Source: Pseudomonadales bacterium
GTDB taxonomy: Bacteria; Pseudomonadota; Gammaproteobacteria; Pseudomonadales; Ketobacteraceae
NCBI GenBank assembly: GCA_020062665.1
Contig: JAGUVW010000011.1
Coordinates: 186,001 to 250,000, forward strand
DNA: 64,000 bases
Direction of reading: 5' to 3'
Shown: in pieces, positions 16,997 to 28,663 of the stretch
Numbering within the stretch: position 1 is the stretch's first letter
How the letters are laid out: every line of letters begins with the position of its first letter
Translations under genes and position numbers: made by a program
Notes under the pieces: generated by a model
Seen by the model: only the letters and a program-made list of their open reading frames with translations
What the model was told of the DNA's origin: nothing
The model's database searches: none

Positions 16997-18739
16997 ATGA
17001 ACATCCCAAGTGATATTCCGGTAACAGACGTTGATGTCCTGGTGATCGGTGGCGGCACTGCCGGCCCGATGGCCTCTGTTACGGTGAAAGAAAAAAATCC
17101 CCAGTTGTCGGTGATGCTGCTGGAAAAAGCCAACGTCAAACGCAGCGGCGCCATCAGCATGGGCATGGACGGTCTCAACAACGCGGTGATTCCCGGCCAC
17201 GCCACGCCGGAACAGTACGTGAAGGAAATCACCGTGGCCAACGACGGCGTCGTGCAGCAGAAATCCGTGATGGCCTATGCCGAGCGCAGCTTCGAAATGA
17301 TCGAGCAGCTCGACAACTGGGGCGTGCATTTCCAGAAGGATGAAACCGGTGACTACGACGTGAAGAAAGTCCATCACATGGGTACCTATGTGCTGCCCAT
17401 GCCGGAAGGGCACAACGTGAAGAAGATTCTTTACCGCCGCCAGCGCAAGCATCGCGTGATCGTGGAAAACCGCTACCAGGCGACGCGCATCCTGAAAGAT
17501 AAACAAGGACGCGCCAGTGGCTGTATCGCCCTGTCCACCCGCACGGCTGAGGTGATCGTGATCCGCGCCAAAGCCGTGATCCTGTGCACCGGCGCTGCCG
17601 GCCGCATTGGCCTGCCCGCCTCCGGCTATTTGTTCGGTACTTACGAAAATCCGGCGAACTGCGGCGACGGCCACGCCATGGCCTATCACGCCGGCGCGGA
17701 ACTTTCCAATCTGGAATGTTTCCAGATCAATCCGCTGCTGAAGGATTACAACGGCCCTGCCTGCGCCTATGTCACCGGCCCCCTGGGTGGCTTCACCGCC
17801 AACGCCCATGGCCAGCGCTTCATCGAGTGCGACTACTGGAGTGGCCAGATGATGCTGGAATTTTTCCGCGAACTGGAAAGCGGCAGCGGCCCGGTGTTTC
17901 TCAAACTCGATCACCTGGCGGAAGAAACCATTCAGGAAATCGAGCATGTGCTGCACAGCAACGAGCGTCCCAGCCGGGGCCGCTTCCACGATGTGCGCGG
18001 CAACGACTACCGCCACAAAATGGTGGAGATGCACATTTCCGAAATCGGCTTCTGCAGCGGCCACTCCGCTTCCGGCGTTTATATCAATGAGAAAGGCGAA
18101 ACCACGGTGCCTGGATTGTACGGCGCCGGCGACATGGCGTCGGTGCCGCACAACTACATGCTGGGCGCTTTCGTCTACGGCAAGATCTGCGGCGAGAACG
18201 CAGCCGAATTCGCCGCCGCGCGCAACGACATTCCCGAGCTGGATGGTGCTTTCATCGAACAGGAACGGCAGCGTCTGCTGGCACCGTTGCAACGGGAAGA
18301 TGGCATTCCACCCAACCAGATGGAATACAAGATCCGCCGCATCGTGAACGACTATCTGCAGCCACCCAAGGTGACGCGCAAGATGGAAATCGCGTTGCAG
18401 CGCTTCCGCGAAATCCGGCAGGATCTGCCTTACCTGTACGCCCGCGATCCCCACGAACTGTTCCGCGCGGTGGAAACGCAGCACATCTTGGATTGCGCCG
18501 AAATGGCGGCGGTGGCGTCACTCTATCGTACCGAAAGCCGCTGGGGTCTTTATCACTATCGCGTGGACTTCCCCGAGCGCAACGATCAGGACTGGTTCTG
18601 CCATGTCCAGCTGCACAAAACCAGCGACGGCGCGATGACCTGCTACAAGCGCCCCATCGAGCCGTACATCGTCGCGCTGGATGACAAGGAAAAGCAGGCC
18701 TACAACCAGCTGCGCGTTAAAAAAGCCGTCAACGCCTGA
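16997..18739 (+). CDS. AprA-like FAD-dependent oxidoreductase (fumarate reductase/adenylylsulfate reductase flavoprotein family)
   Basis: 580 residues from the ATG at 16997, behind AAGGAG. The N-terminal FAD-binding motif is VLVIGGGTAG (residues 14-23); ILCTGAAGRIG near 195 and VPGLYGAGDMAS near 371-382 complete the Rossmann-type flavin fold. The protein is homologous to succinate/fumarate reductase flavoproteins and most like adenylylsulfate reductase AprA because a small dicluster ferredoxin gene follows. A His in the SGHSASG motif (His356) is placed like an active-site residue of the superfamily. It is ~70 residues shorter than true AprA. The substrate is not determined: an oxidised sulfur compound is the best guess from the context of the transporter and YeiH. 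Confidence 0.8.
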   Translation: MNIPSDIPVTDVDVLVIGGGTAGPMASVTVKEKNPQLSVMLLEKANVKRSGAISMGMDGLNNAVIPGHATPEQYVKEITVANDGVVQQKSVMAYAERSFEMIEQLDNWGVHFQKDETGDYDVKKVHHMGTYVLPMPEGHNVKKILYRRQRKHRVIVENRYQATRILKDKQGRASGCIALSTRTAEVIVIRAKAVILCTGAAGRIGLPASGYLFGTYENPANCGDGHAMAYHAGAELSNLECFQINPLLKDYNGPACAYVTGPLGGFTANAHGQRFIECDYWSGQMMLEFFRELESGSGPVFLKLDHLAEETIQEIEHVLHSNERPSRGRFHDVRGNDYRHKMVEMHISEIGFCSGHSASGVYINEKGETTVPGLYGAGDMASVPHNYMLGAFVYGKICGENAAEFAAARNDIPELDGAFIEQERQRLLAPLQREDGIPPNQMEYKIRRIVNDYLQPPKVTRKMEIALQRFREIRQDLPYLYARDPHELFRAVETQHILDCAEMAAVASLYRTESRWGLYHYRVDFPERNDQDWFCHVQLHKTSDGAMTCYKRPIEPYIVALDDKEKQAYNQLRVKKAVNA

Positions 18740-18755
18740 ACCGAGGAGAACGATC

Positions 18756-18989
18756 ATGCCCATCGCCACTCATGCCACCAGTATTCCCGTCGTGGTCGAC
18801 GAGGACAAATGCATCGCCGACAAAGGCTGCCGCGTCTGCATCGACGTCTGCCCGCTCGACGTGTTGTGGATCAACGAAGCAACCGGCAAGGCGCACATGC
18901 GTTATGACGAATGCTGGTATTGCATGCCCTGCGAAGTGGACTGCCCCACCAAGGCGGTCAAAGTAAACATCCCTTATCTGCTGCGCTAA
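18756..18989 (+). CDS. 2x[4Fe-4S] ferredoxin (AprB-like)
   Basis: 77 residues. Eight cysteines form two clusters: Cys19, 25, 28, 32 in CIADKGCRVCIDVCP and Cys53, 56, 59, 63 in CWYCMPCEVDCP. The widened first spacing (C-x5-C) recalls AprB, which carries electrons to the AprA flavin, but AprB is about twice as long and has a C-terminal tail that is missing here. It begins 16 bp after the AprA-like stop with a GAGGAG site, and is therefore its likely electron partner. Confidence 0.9.
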   Translation: MPIATHATSIPVVVDEDKCIADKGCRVCIDVCPLDVLWINEATGKAHMRYDECWYCMPCEVDCPTKAVKVNIPYLLR

Positions 18990-19000
18990 GGAATCCGACC

Positions 19001-19975
19001 ATGGAATTTATTGATCCGATGTTGCAACGCCTGGCAGAACAGCTGGACTCACCCGATCCCGGTATCCGCCGTGTTGCCGTGATGGAGCTGGTGGACAGCC
19101 AGGAACCCGAGGCCGTGAAACTGTTGATCCGCGCACTCAATGACGCAGACGCATCGGTGCGCGAGGAAGCCGCCCGCATGGTCGACGAGTTCGACGCCGA
19201 TGACATGGCCGATGTGCTGGTGGAAGCGCTGAATTCGCCGGATGAAAATGTTCGCAACGCAGCCGCCCATGCGCTGGCGGATCTGAAGGATGTGCGCATC
19301 GCGCCCAGCCTGATCACAGCGCTGGACGGTACCGAAGATCCTGCCGTACTCACTGGCATTCTGCGCGCACTGAAACCGCTGCGGGCACCGGGCGCCTGTT
19401 CCGCTGCACTCAACATGCTCGATCACGACGATCCCCGCGTGCGGCGCGAAGCCATTGGCGTGGTGGGCTATCTGCGCGATCCCGCCACCCTGGACGCACT
19501 GATCACCCGCAGCCAGCAGGACCCCGACGACGATGTACGTCGCGCTGCCGTCAACGCACTGCGTTTTGGCACCGCTGCCCGCGTCGGTTCATCCCTGATG
19601 GACGCACTGAACGATCCCCACTGGCAGGTGCGCGCCGAAGCCGCTGCATCACTGGGACGTTTGCAGGTGCAGGATGCGCTCGATGCGCTGATCAACGCGA
19701 CCAGCGATGAATTCTGGCAGGTACGGGAAAAATCGGTGGACGCACTGGGTCAGCTGAAAGATGCCAGGGCGGTGGACGCCGTGGGCCAGTGCACGAAAGA
19801 TGAAAACAGCAACCTGCGCAAAGCTGCCGTGTGCGCACTGGGCGAAATCGCCGACGTGTCCGCCAAACCCTATCTGCAACGGGTGCTCAGTGACCCTGAT
19901 CCGGATGTGCGCAAGCTGGCGTTCTGGGCAATGAACCGCATCGGCTTTCAGCCGGTGGGTGTGATTCCCGGATGA
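19001..19975 (+). CDS. HEAT-repeat protein (PBS-lyase HEAT-like)
   Basis: 324 residues made almost wholly of about ten ~31-residue HEAT repeats of the phycocyanobilin-lyase type (for example DPGIRRVAVMELVD, DASVREEAARMVDE, DPRVRREAIGVVGYL, HWQVRAEAAASLGRL). It has no signal peptide. Such repeats serve as protein-binding scaffolds or help load cofactors. It sits 11 bp after the ferredoxin gene, so a chaperone or scaffold role for the flavoprotein/ferredoxin pair is a reasonable guess, without direct evidence. Confidence 0.88.
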   Translation: MEFIDPMLQRLAEQLDSPDPGIRRVAVMELVDSQEPEAVKLLIRALNDADASVREEAARMVDEFDADDMADVLVEALNSPDENVRNAAAHALADLKDVRIAPSLITALDGTEDPAVLTGILRALKPLRAPGACSAALNMLDHDDPRVRREAIGVVGYLRDPATLDALITRSQQDPDDDVRRAAVNALRFGTAARVGSSLMDALNDPHWQVRAEAAASLGRLQVQDALDALINATSDEFWQVREKSVDALGQLKDARAVDAVGQCTKDENSNLRKAAVCALGEIADVSAKPYLQRVLSDPDPDVRKLAFWAMNRIGFQPVGVIPG

Positions 19976-20008
19976 TGCTGTAACATCACATTTGAGGAGA
20001 TCGAATCG

Positions 20009-20335
20009 ATGAATCTGGCGCAGTATCCCGCTGACAAGGAAAGCCCACGGCAACTGCTGGTGCATACCGCATCACAGCAACTGCAGATCGACTGGCATGA
20101 TGGCGAACGCACGCTGATCGACTTTGCCATGCTCAGGCGCTATTGCGCCTGCGCCTGGTGTCGCAAGGCCGGGCTCATCGGACATCCGCCACCGGAAAAC
20201 GGCACCAACATCCAGCATGTGAATCTGGTGGGGGATGCGGGCCTGCAGTTCATTTTTGCCGATGGTCACAACAAAGGATTTTATTCCTGGGATTATCTGC
20301 AACGCATTGCGCGGAATGAAGTCACTGTCTCATGA
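20009..20335 (+). CDS. DUF971 family protein
   Basis: 108 residues with the DUF971 (gamma-butyrobetaine hydroxylase N-terminal-like) layout: LQIDWHDGERTLIDFAMLRRYCACAWCRK, then VGDAGLQFIFADGHNKGFYSWDYL. The CACAWC trio of Cys fits zinc or Fe-S binding. In other bacteria this domain occurs alone or fused to Mrp/ApbC-type Fe-S carriers, so assistance in Fe-S assembly of the ferredoxin is plausible. Its TGA overlaps the start of the next gene (ATGA). Confidence 0.88.
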   Translation: MNLAQYPADKESPRQLLVHTASQQLQIDWHDGERTLIDFAMLRRYCACAWCRKAGLIGHPPPENGTNIQHVNLVGDAGLQFIFADGHNKGFYSWDYLQRIARNEVTVS

Positions 20336-21372
20336 ACGAGCCCAACATCAATCTGGCGGGCAATCGTGCACTGCCCACACACCCCTTGGCAACACTCCGT
20401 TCGCTGCTGCCGGGCATCGTGCTCTGCAGCATGCTGTATCTGGCAGCAGGTTTTGTGCAGGAACACTATGGCGGCGCCATCATTCTGACCGCCTTGCTGA
20501 TGGGGATGGCATTCAACAATCTGTCTCAGGATGCGCGCTATGGCCCCGGCATCGATTTCTGCGCGCGCCGCCTGCTACGTGTGGGCATTGCACTGCTGGG
20601 CCTGCAAGTACACATGGATCAACTGCGCGAGGTGCAATGGCAACCGGTGATTCTCGTACTGACATCCGTGCCACTCACACTACTGTTCAGCCAGCTACTG
20701 GGAAAGGCGCTGCAACTGAGCCGGTGGGAAAGTCTGCTGGCCGGCGGCGCAGTGGCCATCTGCGGCGTATCGGCAGTGCTGGCTTTGTTGGCAGTGCTGC
20801 CACGGGAACGGCTGCAGGAACGTTTTACGCTCTGCATCCTGGTGAGTGTCACCAGCCTGAGCACCTTGGTGATGGTGCTGTATCCCGCCTTGCTCACACG
20901 ATTTTCCAGCGACATGGCATTCCAGGGGTTGTTCCTGGGTGCGACCATCCACGATGTGGCACAGGTGGCCGCCGCAGGCTATCTGATATCCGAACCGGTG
21001 GGTGAACTGGCGACATTCACCAAGATGTTACGCGTCGCCATGCTGGTGCCGCTGATTCTGCTGTTGAACCTGCTGCTGCGCCCGGGAAAATCCAGCGCTG
21101 CCTTACCGGTTCCATTCTTCCTGCTGGCGTTCATGCTGCTTATTCTGGTGGGCAACCTGGGCTGGATTTCATCTACTCTGCAAACGATTGCGGCCGACAT
21201 TTCCAGGCTCTGCCTGATCATGACAGTGGCAGCACTGGGAACCAAAACCGTTCTCAGCGAATTGTTTCAAACCGGCTGGAAACCACTGACCTTGATGACC
21301 GGCAACACCCTGTTCCTGGCACTGCTGGCGGCCACTCTGCTGCTTTTGATGAACGGAATGACACAGACCTGA
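20332..21372 (+). CDS. YeiH/UPF0324 family putative sulfate exporter
   Basis: A 346-residue inner-membrane protein with ~10 predicted helices. Family markers are the region ending in FCARRLLRVGIALLGLQVHM, the GGAVAICGVSAVLALLAVL motif, and GATIHDVAQVAAAGYLIS. YeiH homologues are annotated as putative sulfate exporters, on limited evidence. It is the last gene of the operon, coupled to the DUF971 gene, and would remove the anion made by the pathway. Stop codons are 18 bp from the convergent frmB. Confidence 0.88.
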   Translation: MNEPNINLAGNRALPTHPLATLRSLLPGIVLCSMLYLAAGFVQEHYGGAIILTALLMGMAFNNLSQDARYGPGIDFCARRLLRVGIALLGLQVHMDQLREVQWQPVILVLTSVPLTLLFSQLLGKALQLSRWESLLAGGAVAICGVSAVLALLAVLPRERLQERFTLCILVSVTSLSTLVMVLYPALLTRFSSDMAFQGLFLGATIHDVAQVAAAGYLISEPVGELATFTKMLRVAMLVPLILLLNLLLRPGKSSAALPVPFFLLAFMLLILVGNLGWISSTLQTIAADISRLCLIMTVAALGTKTVLSELFQTGWKPLTLMTGNTLFLALLAATLLLLMNGMTQT

Positions 21373-21390
21373 GTCGACAGAGACAGTGGA

Positions 21391-22227
21391 TCATGACAGC
21401 GCGTGTCCGTGATAGCGCAGATGGGATTCGATAAAAGTCGCGATGAAATAATAGCTGTGGTCGTAACCTTCGCGCAGATTCAGCGCCAGTGAGACGCCGG
21501 CCTGTTCGCAGGCAACTTTCAGCACATCTGGTTGCAACTGATCCTGCAGAAATTTATCGGCCAGCCCTTGATCCACCAGAATGGGTTTATCGAAACCACG
21601 ATCCTCGACCAGCGCCACCGCATCGTGCTTGCGCCATGCAACAGGATCGTCACCCAGATACCCGCGCAATGCCTTCTGCCCCCACGGGCACCGCGATGGC
21701 GCGCAAATCGGCGCAAAGGCCGACACCGAGCGGAATTGTTCGGGATGATTCAGCGCCAGCGTCAAAGCACCGTGCCCACCCATGGAATGGCCCATGATCC
21801 CCTGCCGCGTCATGTCGAGCGGAAATTCTGCGCCGATCAGGGCGGGCAATTCTTTCTGCACGTAGTCGTACATGCGATAGTGGCGGTCAAACGGTGACTG
21901 GGTCGCGTTGACATAAAATCCGGCGCCCAAACCGAAATCCCAACTGCCCGCAGGATCACCCGGCACCCCGTCACCGCGCGGACTGGTATCCGGTGCCACA
22001 ACAGCCAGCCCCAACTCACTCGCCACCCGCTGCGCGCCGGCTTTGGTGACAAAGTTCTGGTCGGTGCAGGTGAGGCCCGACAACCACCACACCACAGGCA
22101 CTTTTTGCTGCGCAGCCTGCGGCGGCAGGAAGAGCGAAAAGATCATGTCACACTGACAGCTGTCGGATGCATGTTGCACCCGCAACTGGCGCCCGTCGAA
22201 ACAGTGGATGTCTTCCAGAATTTTCAT
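21391..22227 (-). CDS. frmB: S-formylglutathione hydrolase
   Basis: 278 residues, normal for the esterase-D/FrmB family. The nucleophile elbow is GHSMGGHGA; the final His lies in GYDHSYYFIATFI. It hydrolyses S-formylglutathione to formate and glutathione, the second step of formaldehyde detoxification. It follows adhC on the minus strand by ~45 bp and has a GGAGGA site 6 bp before the ATG, so the two are an operon. Confidence 0.96.
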   Translation of the reverse strand: MKILEDIHCFDGRQLRVQHASDSCQCDMIFSLFLPPQAAQQKVPVVWWLSGLTCTDQNFVTKAGAQRVASELGLAVVAPDTSPRGDGVPGDPAGSWDFGLGAGFYVNATQSPFDRHYRMYDYVQKELPALIGAEFPLDMTRQGIMGHSMGGHGALTLALNHPEQFRSVSAFAPICAPSRCPWGQKALRGYLGDDPVAWRKHDAVALVEDRGFDKPILVDQGLADKFLQDQLQPDVLKVACEQAGVSLALNLREGYDHSYYFIATFIESHLRYHGHALS

Positions 22228-22272
22228 CTTTCCTCCTGAATTGGGCTCGGCACTGCAAACGCACAGATCAAC

Positions 22273-23412
<1,140 letters not shown>

Positions 23413-23487
23413 TCATCTTACTGCGTGAACAAAAGCAGCGACACATTGGCGAGTGGAAAGGCCAGTGCACACTGCTGGATTGTGGAT

Positions 23488-24234
23488 TCACTGCTGCAGC
23501 GGCTTGCCATCCCACGGGCAAAAACGCCAGGTGATATGTGCGGGTTTGCCATTGGCGCAGTAGCGCGGCTCATATAAAGCATTCAACGGCAGATCCAGAT
23601 TCAGATCCGTGGCAGGCTGCGCTTCGCTGGCTGCCAGGTGAATCGTCAGCAGACCCGGCTCGTACGGATTGACGATACGCTGCCCCTGCTCATCACGATC
23701 CGCCAGCACAAAGAACTGCAGATTGCGCCCCATCTCACCCATGGAACGCCCCAGCAGCGGTGTCAACTGCTGGATCAGATTGCGCACGGCCAGATTCGGA
23801 TTCGGCACCAGTTGCAGGACTCGCTCTTCTACACCGGCGCGCTGCCAGGTCAACGTCAGACGCGGCTGGATCTCCTCGCGCGGATAAAACACAAAACCAC
23901 CTAGCGCACTCACGTCTGCCTGCACCACGGCGACGATGGAATATTCCCCCAGCACCGTTTCCACCTGCTGCGCCAGTTGCGGATTGATGCGCCCCAGCGA
24001 CGCCTGCCAGAATTCCAGCGGAATCCACCACGCCTGCGCCAGGCCAGCGGCATCCGTGCGCAGAATCTGGGTGTCGCTCACCAGATCATCCACGACCACC
24101 TGATGCAGCGCCTTGCGCGCAGGCGCAGCGGCGACATTTTCCGCCGGTACATTCAAAGAACAGGCAACCAGCCACAATGCCGATGCCAGCAAACTCACCC
24201 GCACCAGGCGAGCGATAAAAAGACGTGGGCACAT
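23488..24234 (-). CDS. Putative lipoprotein with CPxDG C-terminal motif
   Basis: From the ATG at 24234 (248 residues) the protein starts with a lipoprotein signal, MCPRLFIARLVRVSLLASALWLVACS, with Cys24 in the lipobox LVAC. The frame extends upstream to a TTG at 24288 and an ATG at 24255, which fit the signal less well. The body is mixed alpha/beta and unrecognised. The last 25 residues (RYCANGKPAHITWRFCPWDGKPL) look like half of a zinc ribbon with only two Cys. It follows moeB, the place where murI lies in Pseudomonas. Confidence 0.65.
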   Translation of the reverse strand: MCPRLFIARLVRVSLLASALWLVACSLNVPAENVAAAPARKALHQVVVDDLVSDTQILRTDAAGLAQAWWIPLEFWQASLGRINPQLAQQVETVLGEYSIVAVVQADVSALGGFVFYPREEIQPRLTLTWQRAGVEERVLQLVPNPNLAVRNLIQQLTPLLGRSMGEMGRNLQFFVLADRDEQGQRIVNPYEPGLLTIHLAASEAQPATDLNLDLPLNALYEPRYCANGKPAHITWRFCPWDGKPLQQ

Positions 24235-24291
24235 AAATGCATTTACCGCAAACATAGGAATGTCAAAACCGCGAAACGCAGGAAACAACCA

Positions 24292-25047
24292 TCACACAGC
24301 CCCCGCTCCACACACCGGGCAGGCCGGATTCCGGTTCAAGCGGATTTCACGAAACTGCATGCGCAATCCGTCCAGCAGCAACAGCCTCCCCACCAGGGTG
24401 GAGCCCATGTCAGTCAATACCTTGATCGCCTCGGTGGCCTGAATGCTGCCGACAATTCCCACGATCGGCGCCAGCACGCCGTTGCTCACGCAGCGCATGT
24501 CTTCTTCGCCGGTTTCATCATACAGACAGCGATAGCAGGGGGAATTTTCCAGTCGGGGATCGTACACTGACAACTGACCGTCCAGACGGATCGCCGCACC
24601 GGACACCAGCGGCACCTTGCACTGCACGCTCATCCGGTTCAGCAGAAAACGCACGGCAAAATTATCCGAGCAATCCACGATGACATTTGCCTGCGCCACC
24701 CATTGCCGCGCATTGTCGGCGTCCAGCTTTTCCGTCACGGTAATGATGTCGCAATGAGGATTCAGGCGGCGGGCGGTGTCGGCGGCGGATTCCACTTTCG
24801 GCTTGCCGATGGACGCCGTCTGATGAGCGATCTGGCGCTGCAGGTTACTGAGATCCACCGCGTCATGATCCACCAGAATCAGACGTCCGACACCGGCGGC
24901 CGCCAGATAGAGCACCACCGGCGATCCCAGTCCGCCCAACCCCACGATCAACGCCGTGGCAGCGCGCAGTTTTTCCTGTCCTTCCACATCCAGTTGCGGC
25001 AGCAGAATCTGGCGGCTGTAACGCAGGAGTTCTTCGTCGGTCATCAT
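24292..25047 (-). CDS. moeB: Molybdopterin-synthase adenylyltransferase MoeB/ThiF/HesA family
   Basis: 251 residues. The nucleotide-binding motif is LIVGLGGLGSP at about 33-43; DCSDNFAVRFLLN and the two zinc pairs CYRCLY and CPVCGAG are all present. It adenylates the C-terminal glycine of a small sulfur carrier (MoaD in molybdopterin synthesis; ThiS is possible). Location after hemA-prfA-prmC matches the moeB position in Pseudomonas. Start is 25047 or the next Met at 25044. Confidence 0.9.
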   Translation of the reverse strand: MMTDEELLRYSRQILLPQLDVEGQEKLRAATALIVGLGGLGSPVVLYLAAAGVGRLILVDHDAVDLSNLQRQIAHQTASIGKPKVESAADTARRLNPHCDIITVTEKLDADNARQWVAQANVIVDCSDNFAVRFLLNRMSVQCKVPLVSGAAIRLDGQLSVYDPRLENSPCYRCLYDETGEEDMRCVSNGVLAPIVGIVGSIQATEAIKVLTDMGSTLVGRLLLLDGLRMQFREIRLNRNPACPVCGAGAV

Positions 25048-25122
25048 GGCCGGATGTCCTTGCAGGCGAAAGGGTTCAGCGGGCTGAGAATGTGTTGACC
25101 ATATCGCGGGCCGACGCGTTGT

Positions 25123-25991
25123 TCAAGCCGCCATCCAGCGCGCCAGGGTGACGCGATCATTGCCGCCCAGATCCTGGCGCGTTTCGATATCACGCCAACC
25201 GCCACTAGCGAACAGCGCGCGCACCGCCGCCGCCTGATCATGGCCATGCTCCAGCAGCAGCCAGCCACCGTCGAACAGATGTTGCGGTGCGGTGGCGATG
25301 ATCTCACGGATGTCATCCAGGCCATCCGCTCCGGACACCAGCGCGCGCAGCGGCTCGAAGCGTACACCAGTGCCCTGCAGATGAGGATCGTCGGCACGAA
25401 TGTAGGGCGGATTGGAAACGATCAGATGAAAGCGCTGATCGCCGAGCTGGCGCAGCCAGTGGGATTCGACACACTCCACCACCAACTGGTTACGCTGGGC
25501 GTTGCGATGCGCCAGCGCCAGACTTGCCGCATCAATATCGGTGGCGAACACCCGCCAGTGCGGTCGCTCACTCGCCAGCGCCAGCGCAATCGCACCGGTG
25601 CCGGTGCCCAGATCAATCACCTGGAAAGGGCCGTCCCCCAGCAGATCCAGCGCCGTTTCCACCAACAATTCCGTGTCCGGCCGAGGCACCAGCGTATCGG
25701 CAGTGACTTCCAGTTCCAGCGTCCAGAAACCCTGAGCACCCGTCAGATAGGCCACAGGCTCGCCGTCACCACGCCGGGCGACAAGACGCTGAAATGCGTC
25801 CCACTGTTCGTCAGACAACGCTTGCTCCGCAAACGCCCGCAGCCAGGCCTGATTTTTTCCGGTGACATGACAGAGCAACCAGGCAGCATCCACGGCGGGA
25901 TCTCCCCCAGCAGACGCAGCCGCCACTCCGCCCGCCATCCGGCCCGACAATTCCGCCACCGCCCACTGCAGCGCCTCCGCCACCGTTGGCA

Positions 25992-25992
<1 letters not shown>
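25123..25992 (-). CDS. prmC: Peptide chain release factor N5-glutamine methyltransferase
   Basis: 289 residues. The SAM-binding motif VIDLGTGTGAIALAL and the catalytic NPPY (VSNPPYIRAD) identify the HemK/PrmC family, which methylates the Gln of the GGQ motif of release factors. Its start overlaps the prfA stop as TGATG, so it is translated together with its substrate RF1. Confidence 0.97.
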
Positions 25993-27080
<1,088 letters not shown>

Positions 27081-27158
27081 GGGGTTTTCCTGTGATGATG
27101 CCGAAGCATCCAGAAACAAAACGGAAATTCAGAAAACAGAGCAACGAAATGAGCGTCG

Positions 27159-28430
27159 CTAACGGGACTTGTCGGAAGGGGAAGAAATGCCAAGGAGCTG
27201 CTGCGCGATTTCCAGTTGATCCACGCGACCCTGCTCTGCCGCCTGGCGCAGCTGCACCGTCGGGCCGTGCATCACCTTGTTGATCAGGTTACGACTCATG
27301 CGCTGCAGGATTTCCTCGGGATTGCCGCCGGCCTGCAGCTGCTGCAGCGCCCGCTCGATTTCCACCGCGCGCAGCGCTTCCAGATTGTCGCGATAGGCGC
27401 GAATGGTTTCCACCGCGTCGAGGGACTTGAGCGAATCCATGAACTGCACAGTGCAGCGGTCTACAAGCGACTCCGCCTGTGCCGCGGCTTCCTGGCGCTG
27501 ACGCCGGTTCTCGTCCACCACCTGCTGCAGGTCATCCACGGTATATAGATAGACGTCGGGCAGCTCCGCCACTTCTTCTTCAATGTCACGGGGTACCGCT
27601 ATGTCCATCATGAACATGGGCTTGTGCTTGCGCTGACGCAGCGCGTGCTCCACCGCGCCCTTGCCCAGAATCGGCAGCGGACTGGCAGTGGACGAAATCA
27701 CGATGTCCGCCTGGGGCAGCACCAGGGGAATATCCCCCAGGGTCACCGCGCGAGCCTGAAACTCCTCTGCCAGCGCATTGGCGCGGGACAGGGTACGGTT
27801 CGCCACCACCATATTCCGCACCCCCTGTTCGTGCAGATGGCGAGCCACCAGCTCGATGGTCTCGCCAGCGCCGATCAGCAGCGCGGTGGTTTTCTTCAGG
27901 TCGGAAAATATGTGCTTGGTGAGTTTCACCGCAGCGAACGCCACCGACACCGGATTGGTGCCAATGCCCGTATCCGTGCGGATCTGCTTGGCGGCGGAAA
28001 AGGTGTGCTGGAACAGGCGCCCCAGCTCCGGCCCCACGGTGCGGGCCTCCTGCGCCACGGCGTAGGCGCTTTTCAGCTGGCCCAGAATCTGCGGCTCACC
28101 CAGCACCATGGAGTCCAACCCGCTGGCCACCCGCATCAGGTGACGCACGGCGGCATCGTTCCAGAATTCATAGGTGCAGCGGGTGATCTGATCCACCGGC
28201 AGCGCGTGGTAGTCACTGAGCCAACCCAGCAGACGCCCGGTATCCTGGGCCTCGGCTGAACAATACAGCTCCGTCCGATTACAGGTCGACAGGATGGCCA
28301 CTTCCCGCAGACGCGCCCGCTCCCGCACTTCGTTCAGCGCGCTGATCACCCGGTCGGGGGCAAAGGCCAGTCTCTCCCGCAAATCGACGGTCGCGGTTTT
28401 ATGATTGATGCCGTAGGCGAGTAACACCAT
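27159..28430 (-). CDS. hemA: Glutamyl-tRNA reductase
   Basis: 423 residues from the ATG at 28430, which matches the family N-terminus [12 protein letters not shown]. The active-site Cys50 lies in [11 protein letters not shown], and the NADPH-binding motif is LIGAGETIE. It makes glutamate-1-semialdehyde, the first committed step of tetrapyrrole synthesis by the C5 route, supplying heme for the oxidase at 37-45 kb and possibly cobalamin for EutBC. It begins the hemA-prfA-prmC-moeB unit. Confidence 0.98.
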   Translation of the reverse strand: MVLLAYGINHKTATVDLRERLAFAPDRVISALNEVRERARLREVAILSTCNRTELYCSAEAQDTGRLLGWLSDYHALPVDQITRCTYEFWNDAAVRHLMRVASGLDSMVLGEPQILGQLKSAYAVAQEARTVGPELGRLFQHTFSAAKQIRTDTGIGTNPVSVAFAAVKLTKHIFSDLKKTTALLIGAGETIELVARHLHEQGVRNMVVANRTLSRANALAEEFQARAVTLGDIPLVLPQADIVISSTASPLPILGKGAVEHALRQRKHKPMFMMDIAVPRDIEEEVAELPDVYLYTVDDLQQVVDENRRQRQEAAAQAESLVDRCTVQFMDSLKSLDAVETIRAYRDNLEALRAVEIERALQQLQAGGNPEEILQRMSRNLINKVMHGPTVQLRQAAEQGRVDQLEIAQQLLGISSPSDKSR

Positions 28431-28489
28431 GGTTTCCAGGGCCGCCAGCAACGCTTTAGGCCAACATCACCCTCTCAAAAAGTGGCGGG

Positions 28490-28498
28490 ATTATAACA
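28490..28498 (-). promoter_or_regulatory. Extended -10 promoter of hemA
   Basis: On the minus strand TGTTATAAT is a perfect extended -10 (TGnTATAAT). No good -35 lies 17 bp upstream, as expected of this promoter type. Transcription from about 28484 would leave a ~54-nt leader before the hemA ATG. Confidence 0.5.
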
Positions 28499-28663
28499 CA
28501 ATGGCCTAATTTGCCCGCCACCATCGCCGCAGGCAGGAACACTTTCTGGCGCATTCGATCTATTATTGAGAAGCAACGCCAGAGCCCAGGAAATTCCCTT
28601 GCATGCGGATTCCTTTCCTGTTTTGATTGATGTTAGCGCAGCCAAAGGTACGCCTGCAGATTT

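Noticed and set aside
16955-18484. A 509-codon minus-strand frame across the flavoprotein gene
   Set aside because: Antisense shadow of the AprA-like gene; no ribosome-binding site, no recognisable domain, and rich in His and Ala.
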